NCBI GenBank assembly: GCA_947306845.1 | Contig: CAMZHP010000004.1 | Coordinates: 1-36,097, forward strand | Reading direction: 5' to 3' | DNA length: 36,097 bases | Source: an uncultured Prevotellaceae bacterium | GTDB taxonomy: Bacteria > Bacteroidota > Bacteroidia > Bacteroidales > Bacteroidaceae | In this document: one piece after another, positions 15,735-24,660 of the stretch | Layout of the letters: the number at the start of each line of letters is the position of its first letter | Position numbering within the stretch: the stretch's first letter is position 1 | Program-made: the position numbers and the translations under genes | Notes under the pieces: generated by a model | Database searches by the model: none | Told to the model about the DNA's origin: nothing | The model's input: the letters and a program-made list of their open reading frames with translations, nothing else

Positions 15735-16004
15735 ATGGAAATGAAAATATTTGAAGATACCACTGCTTATATAAAGGATTTGACGAATTTGATTTGGAAT
15801 TTTATTCTCAACCGTGAGCAATATCCTGACAATGCACAATTAGCTGTTCAGCCCGAAATACTCGCCAATGTCATTGATGATCCGGAGCAATGTGCTTTTT
15901 GCGACTTCTATGATATCAGTCTGTTCATCGCAAAAGACAATGAGGGAAAGCCTGTCCCTAATCTAGTGGCCATAAGAAATGTGGCTGACAGATACTACAA
16001 CTGA
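15735..16004 (+). CDS. Small acidic protein of unknown function
   Basis: An 89-residue soluble protein starting at ATG 15735; a second ATG at 15741 gives MKIFEDTTAY and may be the true start. In-frame TTG codons at 15729 and 15732 are less likely. It contains TAYIKDLTNLIWNFILNRE, a central CAFCDFYDISLFI with a CxxC pair, and ends NVADRYYN. There is no signal peptide or membrane segment. I do not recognise a family. It stands alone, 182 bases after xseB and 222 bases before the next start. Confidence 0.65.
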   Translation: MEMKIFEDTTAYIKDLTNLIWNFILNREQYPDNAQLAVQPEILANVIDDPEQCAFCDFYDISLFIAKDNEGKPVPNLVAIRNVADRYYN

Positions 16005-16226
16005 TAATAGAACAAATCCCATTGCTTGTTACCTGGTCTCTTCTCCGTATGGGCTGGCTCCCGCGTGAGATTTGAGTTGTATGCAAGGCTTGTCATGACT
16101 TGCACATGGATGAGGTGTACGATGGGTCAGCTGCCATAGAGTTAAATATCTTAAACTTTTGGTTTATTTAACTGCATATAGGCATCTCTATTTGCATATT
16201 TGAAAAAAAAGTGCCACCTTTGCAAA
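16005..16226. other. Intergenic region with hairpins and a possible promoter
   Basis: No gene is visible. GTTAAAT (16141-16147) and ATTTAAC (16166-16172) enclose a smaller TAAAC/GTTTA repeat. A TGCAAG/CTTGCA repeat lies at 16082-16104, around the palindrome GTCATGAC (16092-16099). The right end holds the promoter-like elements listed separately. Confidence 0.4.
16191..16222 (+). promoter_or_regulatory. Possible promoter placed directly at a start codon
   Basis: TTTG at 16191-16194 and CACCTTTG at 16215-16222 are 20 bases apart. The -7 element has one mismatch (C for T at its first base). It ends only four bases before the ATG at 16227, which would give a leaderless or nearly leaderless transcript. 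Confidence 0.4.
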
Positions 16227-17528
16227 ATGATTTCGAAAATTAAATTACTCGTTATTGCCACAATTGTGGCCTTCTCGGGAAATGTAGCTGCCCAAAACGG
16301 CACCAATTCACCTTATAGCCAGTATGGATTTGGCTCATTGGCTGACCAGGCCAATGGCTTTAATAAAGGCATGAGTGGATTGGGCATTGGCTACCGAAAC
16401 GGAACGCAGGTCAATATTCTCAACCCTGCTTCCTATTCCTCTATTGATTCCCTGACTTTCATCTTTGATGTGGGCATGTCCGGGCAAATCACCAGTTTTG
16501 AGGAAAACAAAGTCAGAAAGAATGCCAAGAATGCAAACTTTGACTATGTAGTAGCCGGTTTCAGGGCATTTAAGCACCTAGGTATCAGTTTCGGTGTCAT
16601 TCCCTTCTCAAGTGTGGGTTATTCTTTTTCAAGTACCAACGAAGTGGGGGATGCCAATGCCACCAAATACACCAATACCTATAAAGGAACGGGTGGATTA
16701 CATCAGGCTTTCCTTGGCATGGGATGGGAATTGTTCAAGGGCTTTTCCATTGGTGTCAACGGATCATATCTCTGGGGCGACTATGAGAGGTCGATTATCA
16801 ACAGCTACAGTGATTCCTATGTGAACACCCTCTCCAAGTACTATACAGCCAATATCACCAATTACAAATTGGATGCCGGAGCACAGCTGGCTATTCCCTT
16901 ATCCAAAAATTCTAACCTGACAGTAGGCTTTACCTATGGATTAGGACACAAGTTAAGCTCCAATCCTGAGTGCAAGATTATATCCACCAACTCACAGACA
17001 AGTGTTTCGGATACAGCTACCTTCAAGGTAGAGAATGGACTGAGCTTGCCAACTACACTTGGCGGCGGCATGATGCTCAACCTGAATGGTAAGCTGCGCC
17101 TGGGAGCTGACTACCAACTGCAGCAATGGGGCAAAGAGTCTTTTCCTGAGTATGAGGTTGTCAACGGCCATCCTACCTATACGCTCAAAGATAATTATTT
17201 CAAAGACAGGCAGAAATTTACCATCGGTGGAGAGTATTGCAGGAACACTGCTTCACGACGCTTCCTTGACAGGTTGAGAATCAGGGCAGGTGCCTCCTAT
17301 ACCACACCTTATTATAAAATAAATGGGCAGGATGGTCCCAAGGAAATCTGTGTGAGTGCAGGTTTCGGCATACCCTTGATGAACATATGGAACAACCGCT
17401 CTGTGCTCAATATAAGCGGACAATGGGTGAGACTCGATGCAAGCAATTTGCTGCGTGAGAACGTTTTCCGCATCAATATTGGCATCACTTTTAACGAGAG
17501 GTGGTTCATGAAGTGGAAAGTGGATTGA
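16227..17528 (+). CDS. Outer-membrane beta-barrel protein, FadL-like
   Basis: A 433-residue protein with a signal peptide (MISKIKLLVIATIVAFSGNVAAQ, cleavage at VAA-Q) and a barrel of alternating strands ending in FNERWFMKWKVD. The N-terminal mature segment, NSPYSQYGFGSLADQANGFNKGMSG, is seen here as SPYSQYGFGSL and then GFNKGMSGLGIGYRNG, with NPASYSSIDSL soon after. This is typical of the FadL/OmpP1-like Bacteroidetes barrels. Substrate is unknown. The ATG at 16227 is chosen because an in-frame TTG at 16200 would add a charged leader in front of the signal peptide. lptC starts 14 bases after its stop, so the two are probably cotranscribed. Confidence 0.78.
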   Translation: MISKIKLLVIATIVAFSGNVAAQNGTNSPYSQYGFGSLADQANGFNKGMSGLGIGYRNGTQVNILNPASYSSIDSLTFIFDVGMSGQITSFEENKVRKNAKNANFDYVVAGFRAFKHLGISFGVIPFSSVGYSFSSTNEVGDANATKYTNTYKGTGGLHQAFLGMGWELFKGFSIGVNGSYLWGDYERSIINSYSDSYVNTLSKYYTANITNYKLDAGAQLAIPLSKNSNLTVGFTYGLGHKLSSNPECKIISTNSQTSVSDTATFKVENGLSLPTTLGGGMMLNLNGKLRLGADYQLQQWGKESFPEYEVVNGHPTYTLKDNYFKDRQKFTIGGEYCRNTASRRFLDRLRIRAGASYTTPYYKINGQDGPKEICVSAGFGIPLMNIWNNRSVLNISGQWVRLDASNLLRENVFRINIGITFNERWFMKWKVD

Positions 17529-17542
17529 TACCGGTTGATAGG

Positions 17543-18193
17543 ATGAGACACAAAATCCTTCTTTTGTCGTTCATGATGGTCTTTCTTGTTGCCAGCATGT
17601 CGTGCAGTGAGGAACATGAGCATATCGCACCCGCCATCTATCCACAGGACTCTGTGCCCGTGATGATGTCATACGGAGTCAATACACTCATTTCTGATTC
17701 GGGAATCATCAAATATCGCATCGTTACAGAACAGTGGGAAGTGAATCCTAACAGAAATCCGTCAAGATGGGTGTTTGAAAAAGGTCTGTTCCTTGAACAG
17801 TTCGACCTGGCCATGCACATACAGTCATATATCCAGTGTGATACCGCATATTATTATGATGTGCAAAAACTGTGGGAACTGCACGGAAGGGTGAGGATAC
17901 TCACCAAAAGAGGGCTGAGATTCAGCAGTGAGGAACTTTTTTGGGATGAGAGGAAACATGAACTTTATTCCAACAAGTTCTCACACCTCATTACAGGTGA
18001 TAAGGAACTTCAAGGCAATAGGTTCAGAAGCGATGAGCGGATGACCAGGTATTCAGTGAGAACAACCAAAGGGTATTTTGACAAAAATGATTTGGACAAA
18101 AATTCCACAGGTAATAAAAGCAAGCAACAGGCTGATTCTGCAAGGCAATATGGAAGACAGCTAGAGCGGCCAAGAAGAGTAAATTACAACTAA
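17543..18193 (+). CDS. lptC: LPS export protein LptC
   Basis: A 216-residue envelope protein. It has an N-terminal hydrophobic signal with Cys at residue 21 (FLVASMSCSEE), suggesting lipidation. The LptC beta-jellyroll pattern follows: DSGIIKYRIVTEQWE, then WVFEKGLFLEQFD, DTAYYYDVQKLWELHGRVRI and GLRFSSEELFWDERKHELYS, and a basic tail. LptC links the inner-membrane LptBFG transporter to the periplasmic LptA bridge that moves LPS to the outer membrane. The ATG at 17543 is preferred over an upstream in-frame ATG at 17501, which overlaps the preceding gene and precedes no signal. The stop TAA shares its last A with the ATG of the next gene. Confidence 0.85.
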   Translation: MRHKILLLSFMMVFLVASMSCSEEHEHIAPAIYPQDSVPVMMSYGVNTLISDSGIIKYRIVTEQWEVNPNRNPSRWVFEKGLFLEQFDLAMHIQSYIQCDTAYYYDVQKLWELHGRVRILTKRGLRFSSEELFWDERKHELYSNKFSHLITGDKELQGNRFRSDERMTRYSVRTTKGYFDKNDLDKNSTGNKSKQQADSARQYGRQLERPRRVNYN

Positions 18194-19455
18194 TGATGGA
18201 CTGGCAACTTGTCATTGGCATTTTGGTAACTATTGTATTCTCCGCCTTCTTTTCAGGGATGGAGATCGCTTTCGTGTCCAGCAACAGGATGCTCGCTGAG
18301 ATGGACAGAGAGAAAAACGGTGTTTCACAAAAGTGCATAGCCATATTCTACAAAAATCCCAACAACTTTGTCAGCACAATGCTTGTGGGCAACAATATTG
18401 CTCTTGTCGTTTATGGTATACTGATAGCCAAATTGTTTGATGCCACCATCTTCAAAGGATGCTCAGCGGCTTTTACCGTGCCGGCCGATACCATCCTTTC
18501 GACCATCATCGTGCTCTTTACAGGGGAATTCTTGCCCAAAACCTTGTTTAAGAATCTGCCCAACAAATTGCTGACCATTTTCGCAGTACCTGCTTATCTT
18601 TGCTACATCCTGTTGTGGCCTATTTCCAAATTGGCCACACTCCTGGCCAGAATCCTTCTCAGGATCGTGGGTGTGAAAATGGACAAAGCGAAAGGTGAGG
18701 AATTGTTCTCAAAAGTCGATCTTGACTATCTCGTGCAATCGAGCATTGACAATGCTGGTGATGAGGAAAATATTACGGAGGAGGTGAAAATCTTTCAAAA
18801 CGCTCTAGACTTCAGCGAAACCAAGGTGAGAGATTGCATGGTACCGAGAACGGAGATAGATGCCGTGGATGAGAATTGCAAGGCGTCAGAGCTCAATCAA
18901 AAATTTATCGAAAGTGGGCATTCCAAAATACTTGTCTTTCGTGAAGACATCGACCACATCATCGGATATATACATTCATCTGAGATGTTTCGCAAACCAG
19001 ATGACTGGAGAAACAAAATCCGCACCATGCCATTCGTTCCCGAGACGATGTCTGCCCATAAAATGATGCAGATTTTCCTCCAACAGAAAAAGAGCCTCGG
19101 GGTGGTTGTAGATGAGTTTGGAGGAACTAGCGGCATTGTGTCGCTCGAGGATATCGTCGAGGAAATCTTTGGTGAAATCGAGGATGAGCACGACAATTCC
19201 AATTATGTGGCCAAAAAAGTAAGCGACAACGAGTACATTCTCTCTGCAAGGTTGGAAATCGATAAGGTAAATGAGATGTTCGGATTGCAGCTCCCTGAAA
19301 GCGATGAATACATGACTATCGGAGGACTGATCTTGCACGATTATCAGAGCTTCCCCAAACTCAACGAAATTGTCAAAATCGGACCTTTCCAGTTCAAAAT
19401 CATTAAAAATACAATGACAAAAATCGAACTTGTCAGACTAATTGTAGCACAATAA
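18193..19455 (+). CDS. CNNM/CorC-type membrane protein (DUF21, CBS pair, CorC_HlyC)
   Basis: A 420-residue inner-membrane protein. The DUF21 (CNNM) domain covers about residues 1-190, with helices starting at WQLVIGILVTIVFSAFFSG. Two CBS repeats follow from about residue 200, with the typical MVPRTEI at 216 and VVVDEFGGTSGIVSLEDIVE at about 304. The end is a CorC_HlyC domain of about 80 residues. Relatives transport or sense Mg2+ or Co2+ (CorB/CorC) and are often called hemolysins without evidence. In Bacteroidetes, GldE belongs to the same group. It begins within the stop of lptC (TAATG), which suggests coupled translation. Confidence 0.87.
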   Translation: MMDWQLVIGILVTIVFSAFFSGMEIAFVSSNRMLAEMDREKNGVSQKCIAIFYKNPNNFVSTMLVGNNIALVVYGILIAKLFDATIFKGCSAAFTVPADTILSTIIVLFTGEFLPKTLFKNLPNKLLTIFAVPAYLCYILLWPISKLATLLARILLRIVGVKMDKAKGEELFSKVDLDYLVQSSIDNAGDEENITEEVKIFQNALDFSETKVRDCMVPRTEIDAVDENCKASELNQKFIESGHSKILVFREDIDHIIGYIHSSEMFRKPDDWRNKIRTMPFVPETMSAHKMMQIFLQQKKSLGVVVDEFGGTSGIVSLEDIVEEIFGEIEDEHDNSNYVAKKVSDNEYILSARLEIDKVNEMFGLQLPESDEYMTIGGLILHDYQSFPKLNEIVKIGPFQFKIIKNTMTKIELVRLIVAQ

Positions 19456-19499
19456 GGCAATTTTCAGCGTAAAAATTCGCCCTTTTCCTTTTTTATGAT

Positions 19500-19507
19500 T
19501 AACTTTG
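19500..19507 (+). promoter_or_regulatory. Probable -7 element of ppiD
   Basis: TAACTTTG, a match to the Bacteroidetes -7 consensus, lies 54 bases before the ppiD ATG. No good -33 TTTG is seen at the expected distance. Confidence 0.5.
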
Positions 19508-19561
19508 TGCGCTTTTTTGGAATAAACCGACAAATACAAATATAAACAAGCATAAAAAGTA

Positions 19562-21706
19562 ATGGCAGCATTAGGTAAAATCAGAAGCAGAGGCACTTTC
19601 CTGATTATCATCATTGGTTTGGGTCTCTTTGGATTTATTGCCGGCGACATGTTCCGCTCCTGCGAGACAACAGGCAGGATGAGGAGCTCACGCGTCGGTG
19701 AAGTATTGGGTGAGAAAATCGGTATCCAGGATTACCAAGATTATCTCAATGAGTTTGTAGAGTGCACCAAGATCTCTTCTCCTCAGGCAGATGAGGACCA
19801 GATTAGGACAATGGCTTGGAATAGCTTCGTGCAGAACAAAATCATCGAGAATGAGGCAGAAAAATTGGGTCTGGCCGTGACTACCGATGAGGTGAAAAAT
19901 GTCATGACACAAGGAACCAATCAAGTGCTCATGGAAATTGCCAATGTGACCGGTTTTGTCAACCAGCAGACGGGTCGCTTCGACATGAACCTTTATAATG
20001 AGTTCATCAATAACTATAAGACCCAGCGCAATGCTTCACCAGAGGCAGCAGAGTATTTCGACAAAGTGTACAAGTTCCTTGCTTTCAAAGTGAAACAACT
20101 TAGACAGCAGCTCCTTGCACAAAAATATCAGGCTCTTCTCTCTACTGCTGTGCTCTCCAATCCTGTTGAGGCAAAATTCCTCTTTGATGCAGAGAAGCAG
20201 GAAAGCGACATCGAGTTGGCTTACATTGACTACAAAACCATCAACGACAAGGACGTGCAAGTGAGCGAGAGTGACCTCAAGGCCAAATATGATGAGAAGA
20301 AGGATATGTTCAAGATTCCTGAGGAAATCAGGGCTATCAAGTATATTCTTGTCAAGAAAGAGGCCTCACAGGCTGACCGCAACAATATCTTCAAGGCTTT
20401 GCAGAAGAGCGCTGAGCAGCTCAAAGAGGGTGTGAGCCCAGAAAAGGTTGTCCGTGAGAGCCGTTCCAATGTTGCTTATCTCGGAGTTCCTGTCACCAAG
20501 AAGGCTTTCACCACAGATATTGCCAATAAACTTGACTCTATGGCAGTAGGTTCTGTTGTAGGACCCATTGAGAGCAAAGGAGACAATACTTACAATGTGA
20601 TCAAACTTTTGGGCAAGAACATGTTGCCCGACTCAGTGGAGTATCGTGTCATCAGTGTGGTGGGCAAGACAAATGCTGAAACCCAGACCAAGTCTGACAG
20701 TGTGGTCAACGCACTGAAAGCCGGTGGTGATTTCGAGGCCATCGCCAAGAAATATGGTCAGACAGGCGAGAAAACGTGGATTACTACTGCACAGTATGAG
20801 AGAGCCAACAACTTGACCAAGGACAATCAGACAGCTTTCAACGAAATCAATAACTTGGGCGTCAATGAAATCAAGGCCATTCCAATGGCTCAGGGTAATC
20901 TAGTGCTTCAGGTCACCGACAGAAAAGCCATGGTACAGAAATATGATGTGGCTGTCATCAAGCGCGATATCACATTCTCTGATGAGACTTCACATGCTAT
21001 CAGCGATAAGTTCAAGCAGTTTGTGGCTGGTCATCAGACCATCGAAGCCATGGAGAAAGATGCTGCAAAGGCTGGCTATCAGGTTCTTGATGCCAAGAAC
21101 GTACTTACATCACAAGGACAGATTCCTGGTATTGGGAATACAAGGGATGCACTCAAGTGGGTGTTCGAAGCCAAGAAGGGTGATGTCTCTGAGGTCATGA
21201 CAGTGGGTGCCAACCGTGATGAGATTCTTGTCATGGCACTGACTGACATCAATCCGAAGGGATTCATGTCCATGGAGAACGAAGACGTGAAGACATATCT
21301 TCAGCAGGAAGTGCTCCGCGACAAGAAGGCTGAGAAAATCATGGCCAAGCTCAATGGTGTGAAAAGCATCGCCGAGGCTGTGAAACAAGGCGCTAAGACC
21401 GACTCTATCAATCAGATCTCATTCTCTTCACCCGCTTTTGTAGGGGCTGTTCAGTCACAGGAGCCTGCACTTAGCGGTGCCGTGGCAGCCACAGAGAAGG
21501 GACAGTTCTCCGCTCATCCTGTTAAAGGATACGGTGGTGTATATGTCTTCAAGGTTAACGACAAACGAACCCTCGAGGGCAAGTTTGATGAGAAGGAATA
21601 CGCTCAGAAAGCCATGCAGAACAATATGCAGAACCTGTCGCGTACAGCATTCCAGGAGTTGTATCTCAATGCCGACGTGAAGGACAACAGATACCTCTTC
21701 TTCTGA
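19562..21706 (+). CDS. ppiD: Periplasmic folding chaperone / peptidyl-prolyl isomerase PpiD
   Basis: A 714-residue protein anchored by one N-terminal helix (about residues 12-30, FLIIIIGLGLFGFIAG) with the rest in the periplasm. A SurA-like N-terminal chaperone region follows: EVLGEKIGIQDYQDYLNEF, NSFVQNKIIENEAEKLGL and TTDEVKNVM. Parvulin-like segments occupy the middle and end (EEIRAIKYILVKKEA, GSVVGPIESKGDNTYNVIKL and later GYGGVYVFKVNDKRT). PpiD helps outer-membrane and periplasmic proteins fold as they leave the Sec translocon. Its place after lptC and the CNNM gene fits an envelope biogenesis cluster. It has its own probable promoter and a terminator after it. Confidence 0.9.
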   Translation: MAALGKIRSRGTFLIIIIGLGLFGFIAGDMFRSCETTGRMRSSRVGEVLGEKIGIQDYQDYLNEFVECTKISSPQADEDQIRTMAWNSFVQNKIIENEAEKLGLAVTTDEVKNVMTQGTNQVLMEIANVTGFVNQQTGRFDMNLYNEFINNYKTQRNASPEAAEYFDKVYKFLAFKVKQLRQQLLAQKYQALLSTAVLSNPVEAKFLFDAEKQESDIELAYIDYKTINDKDVQVSESDLKAKYDEKKDMFKIPEEIRAIKYILVKKEASQADRNNIFKALQKSAEQLKEGVSPEKVVRESRSNVAYLGVPVTKKAFTTDIANKLDSMAVGSVVGPIESKGDNTYNVIKLLGKNMLPDSVEYRVISVVGKTNAETQTKSDSVVNALKAGGDFEAIAKKYGQTGEKTWITTAQYERANNLTKDNQTAFNEINNLGVNEIKAIPMAQGNLVLQVTDRKAMVQKYDVAVIKRDITFSDETSHAISDKFKQFVAGHQTIEAMEKDAAKAGYQVLDAKNVLTSQGQIPGIGNTRDALKWVFEAKKGDVSEVMTVGANRDEILVMALTDINPKGFMSMENEDVKTYLQQEVLRDKKAEKIMAKLNGVKSIAEAVKQGAKTDSINQISFSSPAFVGAVQSQEPALSGAVAATEKGQFSAHPVKGYGGVYVFKVNDKRTLEGKFDEKEYAQKAMQNNMQNLSRTAFQELYLNADVKDNRYLFF

Positions 21707-21725
21707 AAAACAGAAGGAAGGACAG

Positions 21726-21761
21726 AAAAGAGGGCTTCCCATAAAAGGAAACCCTCTTTTT
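21726..21761 (+). terminator. Rho-independent terminator after ppiD
   Basis: AAAAGAGGG and TTCC pair with GGAA and CCCTCTTTTT around one unpaired C/A position and a seven-base loop. The T-run ends at 21761. Confidence 0.82.
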
Positions 21762-21796
21762 CAATATTTTCAGAACACCACAGATGATAGATACCA

Positions 21797-23332
21797 ATGA
21801 TATCGAATTGTAGAATTGTCAAGACTGTATGCGCCGCTTTCACCATTATTTTGATGTTGGCAGGATGTGGAAGCACTAAGACTGTGAAAACATCATCGTC
21901 ACCACAAAAAAGAGAATTCAGGGGAGCATGGATACAGGCAGTAAACGGTCAGTTTATGGGCATTTCGACCCAGCAAATGCAGAAAACCCTTTCCTATCAA
22001 CTTGATGAACTTTGGAAGGATGGAGTAAATGCCATCATCTTTCAAGTAAGGCCTGAGTGTGATGCACTCTACAAAAGTAGTCTGGAGCCTTGGAGCAGGT
22101 TCCTGACCGGGCAGCAGGGGTTGCCTCCCAACCCTTATTGGGATCCTCTCCAGTGGATGATTGACGAATGCCACAAAAGAGGAATGGAGCTCCATGCATG
22201 GATCAACCCCTACAGGGCGAAGACAAAGAACACCAATGAACTGGCTTCCAATCATATTGCAGTCAAAAGAAGAGATTTGGTCTTTGAGTATGACGGACTC
22301 TACCTGCTCAATCCAGGAATACCTGAGACAAGAGACTATATATGCAGGGTTGTCGATGACATCGTGACAAGGTATGATATCGATGGCTTGCATATTGATG
22401 ACTATTTTTATCCTTATCCTGTAGCAGGTAAAGTGATTGACGATGAACGGCAGTTCACAAGCCACAGACGGGGATTTAACAATATCGGTGATTGGAGACG
22501 TGACAATGTCAACCAGTTCATCCGGCAGCTTTATGAGACGATACACAAAAGAAAACCATGGGTGAAGTTCGGTGTGTCACCATTTGGTATCTATCGAAAT
22601 AAAAGAAGCGACCCTAAGATTGGCAGTGACACCAACGGAACGCAAAATTACGATGACCTCTATGCCGATGTGCTGCTATGGGTCAACAACGGATGGGTAG
22701 ATTATTGTGTACCCCAGATCTATTGGGAAATTGGAAACAAAGCTGCGGATTATCAGACCTTGATCAAATGGTGGAACACGTATTTTGCAAAAAGGCACTT
22801 GTATATTGGCGAAGATGTTGAGAGAACCGTGAAGCACAAAGACCTGAGCAATCCCAATATCAATCAGATGGCAGCAAAATTCAAGCTTCACAAGCAGATG
22901 TCCAATGTCAACGGCACTGTTCTGTGGTATGCCAAGGCGGCTGTCGACAACGTTGGTAATTATGGCACTCTTTTGAGAAGCAACTATTGGCGTTACAGGG
23001 CTCTACAGCCCGAAATGCCGTTCATTGACGGAAAGGCACCGCAAAAGCCCAAAAAGGTGAAGATAGTCAAGACAGACGACGGCCCCATGCTTTTTTGGAC
23101 AGAGCCAAAAGGCAATGGGTGGAAAGACAAAGCTGTTCGTTTTGTGGTTTACAGGTTTGAAGACGGGGAAAAGGTCAATCTAGCTGACGTGTCAAAAATC
23201 GTCTCCATGACCAACAAGACTTTCTATCGCTTGCCCTATCAGGACGGGAAAAACAAAGTTACCTATGTTGTCACCGCCCTCGACCGTATGAGCAATGAGA
23301 GTGATGGAGTGGCCGTAAAAGTAAAACTGTAA
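21797..23332 (+). CDS. GHL10 family glycosyl hydrolase-like lipoprotein (DigH-like)
   Basis: A 511-residue lipoprotein: the signal ends in LMLAGC with the lipid on C24. The catalytic TIM barrel is of the GHL10/DUF187 type. Landmarks are EFRGAWIQAV, GVNAIIFQVRPECDALY, DECHKRGMELHAWINPYR, RYDIDGLHIDDYFYPYP and VKFGVSPFGIYR. The acidic residues in HIDDYF are candidates for catalysis. A fibronectin-III-like domain ends the protein (VTYVVTALDRMSNESDG). The E. coli relative DigH cuts peptide-free peptidoglycan glycan strands at the division site; a similar role is inferred. No acidic export signal follows C24, so I expect it to face the periplasm. A paralogue lies at 26560-28236. Confidence 0.85.
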   Translation: MISNCRIVKTVCAAFTIILMLAGCGSTKTVKTSSSPQKREFRGAWIQAVNGQFMGISTQQMQKTLSYQLDELWKDGVNAIIFQVRPECDALYKSSLEPWSRFLTGQQGLPPNPYWDPLQWMIDECHKRGMELHAWINPYRAKTKNTNELASNHIAVKRRDLVFEYDGLYLLNPGIPETRDYICRVVDDIVTRYDIDGLHIDDYFYPYPVAGKVIDDERQFTSHRRGFNNIGDWRRDNVNQFIRQLYETIHKRKPWVKFGVSPFGIYRNKRSDPKIGSDTNGTQNYDDLYADVLLWVNNGWVDYCVPQIYWEIGNKAADYQTLIKWWNTYFAKRHLYIGEDVERTVKHKDLSNPNINQMAAKFKLHKQMSNVNGTVLWYAKAAVDNVGNYGTLLRSNYWRYRALQPEMPFIDGKAPQKPKKVKIVKTDDGPMLFWTEPKGNGWKDKAVRFVVYRFEDGEKVNLADVSKIVSMTNKTFYRLPYQDGKNKVTYVVTALDRMSNESDGVAVKVKL

Positions 23333-23338
23333 AGCCTT

Positions 23339-23785
23339 CTAAATATCTTTCATCAGATTCTCGAAGAAAGAGTCCAAGTCTTGATCAAGACCTTCCATCA
23401 GGGCCCCTGTGATGATTACTGTGTCGCCATCTGCTATAAACAGTTCGGCGACACTTTCGTTTTCGTCATCCTCGAGCACGATATGGAAAGGCTTCAGTAT
23501 GCCATAGGCATAGATGACCTTGCTTTGACGTTTCAACACTTGACGCAAAAGGTTGGTTACCTTCTCGTAGAAGTCATCTTCCTTGTTCTCAATCCATTCC
23601 TCCACCACACAGCGGGTAATCTCGTTGTCATCATCGTCGAAGGCAAGGAGCTCACCGCTGTCCTGAGAAACGCGTAGGTGGATGTCGGTGAGAAGGGTAG
23701 GGGTGTCCGTCGTGGGGAATTTCTGACCGATTTTCCTCACTGTGCGCTCAATCTGCTGAATAGTCTGTTCTGATGCTTTCATCAA
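23339..23785 (-). CDS. Small acidic protein of unknown function in the dnaN operon
   Basis: A 148-residue cytosolic protein, strongly acidic in places (LAFDDDDNEITR, LEDDENESVAELF, MEGLDQDLDSFFENL). It has no signal peptide or known motif. An N-terminal helix (SEQTIQQIERTVRKIGQKF) precedes a mixed alpha/beta domain. I do not recognise the family; it appears to be a conserved Bacteroidales protein. It starts five bases after the exonuclease stop, with two adjacent ATGs (23785 or 23782), so it belongs to the dnaN operon. A replication or repair link is suggested only by this position. Confidence 0.78.
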   Translation of the reverse strand: MMKASEQTIQQIERTVRKIGQKFPTTDTPTLLTDIHLRVSQDSGELLAFDDDDNEITRCVVEEWIENKEDDFYEKVTNLLRQVLKRQSKVIYAYGILKPFHIVLEDDENESVAELFIADGDTVIITGALMEGLDQDLDSFFENLMKDI

Positions 23786-23790
23786 TTATC

Positions 23791-24645
23791 TTATTTTTTG
23801 TTGAATCCACGGAGGCGGATACGTGTGAGGGCTTGTTTCGTGTCATAAGTGAAATCACCATTTTGAATCCAACTGTAGTAACCGGGATCCTTTTGCAGCA
23901 CTTCGGCTACTGGACGACCTTTGTACTTGCCAAAATTGAATATCTCCTGCTTCTTCACGCGTCCATCTTCGTCTTTCAGGGGTTCACCTTGGGCATCCAG
24001 AATGGGTTTCCAGATGATGCGGCCTGCAAAATCGACATTGTCGTTCGTACGCGACAATTCTGCAAGGGCGGTCATGTCGTTGCTCAGACAACGGCTGGCT
24101 TCTGACTGGCAACTCTCACTATACATATCCAATTGTCCCATCAGCACCTTGTAGGTGGCCTCGGTGTCATCTTGTGCAAGATGAGCTTGAAAGTCTTCGG
24201 ACATCTTGCGCCCACAGTAGAACTGATAAGCTGCCGACAAGTTGCGTGGCTCCATCTTGTGAAAAATAGTCTGCACGTCTATCAGATGGCATTTAGAGAA
24301 ATCGAAGCTGATGCCGCTACGCAGAAATTCCTCTGCCAGCATTGGGATGTCGAAATGGTTGGAGTTAAAACCAGCAAAATCGCAGCCCTCAAACTCCTCA
24401 GAGAATTGTTTGGCATATGCATTGAATGGGGGTTCGTTGGCCACCATCTCATTGGTGATGCTTGTGAGCTTGGTCACCTCTGCCGGAATGGTTGTGCCTG
24501 GATTGATGAAATAGCTGTGACGATCTTCGCGGCCGTCTGGCCACACCTTGATATACGCTATTTGGATGATGCGGTCTTTTACAAAGTCAAGTCCCGTAGT
24601 TTCCAGGTCGAAGATTATCAATGGACGGCGCAGATTCAGTTTCAT
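23791..24645 (-). CDS. DEDDh 3'-5' exonuclease (DnaQ-like) with ExoX-type C-terminal domain
   Basis: A 284-residue cytosolic nuclease. The DEDDh ligands are all visible: D13 and E15 in FDLETTG, D99 in NHFDIPML, and H155 with D160 in HLAQDD. This is the proofreading-exonuclease fold of DNA polymerase III epsilon, exonuclease X and RNase T. After about residue 235 comes a second module, FNFGKYKGRPVAEVLQ followed by DPGYYSWIQNGDF. It resembles the ExoX-like C-terminal domain found in several Bacteroidetes exonucleases and is thought to bind DNA. It follows dnaN by 15 bases. It may be the epsilon subunit or a repair nuclease; I cannot decide from sequence. Confidence 0.88.
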   Translation of the reverse strand: MKLNLRRPLIIFDLETTGLDFVKDRIIQIAYIKVWPDGREDRHSYFINPGTTIPAEVTKLTSITNEMVANEPPFNAYAKQFSEEFEGCDFAGFNSNHFDIPMLAEEFLRSGISFDFSKCHLIDVQTIFHKMEPRNLSAAYQFYCGRKMSEDFQAHLAQDDTEATYKVLMGQLDMYSESCQSEASRCLSNDMTALAELSRTNDNVDFAGRIIWKPILDAQGEPLKDEDGRVKKQEIFNFGKYKGRPVAEVLQKDPGYYSWIQNGDFTYDTKQALTRIRLRGFNKK

Positions 24646-24660
24646 AAAGGCTGGAGTGGT

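Noticed and set aside
16200..16226. TTG start for the FadL-like barrel
   Set aside because: It would put nine charged or Cys-rich residues before a complete signal peptide that begins at the ATG at 16227.
21899..22546. 215-codon open frame on the minus strand
   Set aside because: Antisense to the GHL10 lipoprotein; no recognisable content.
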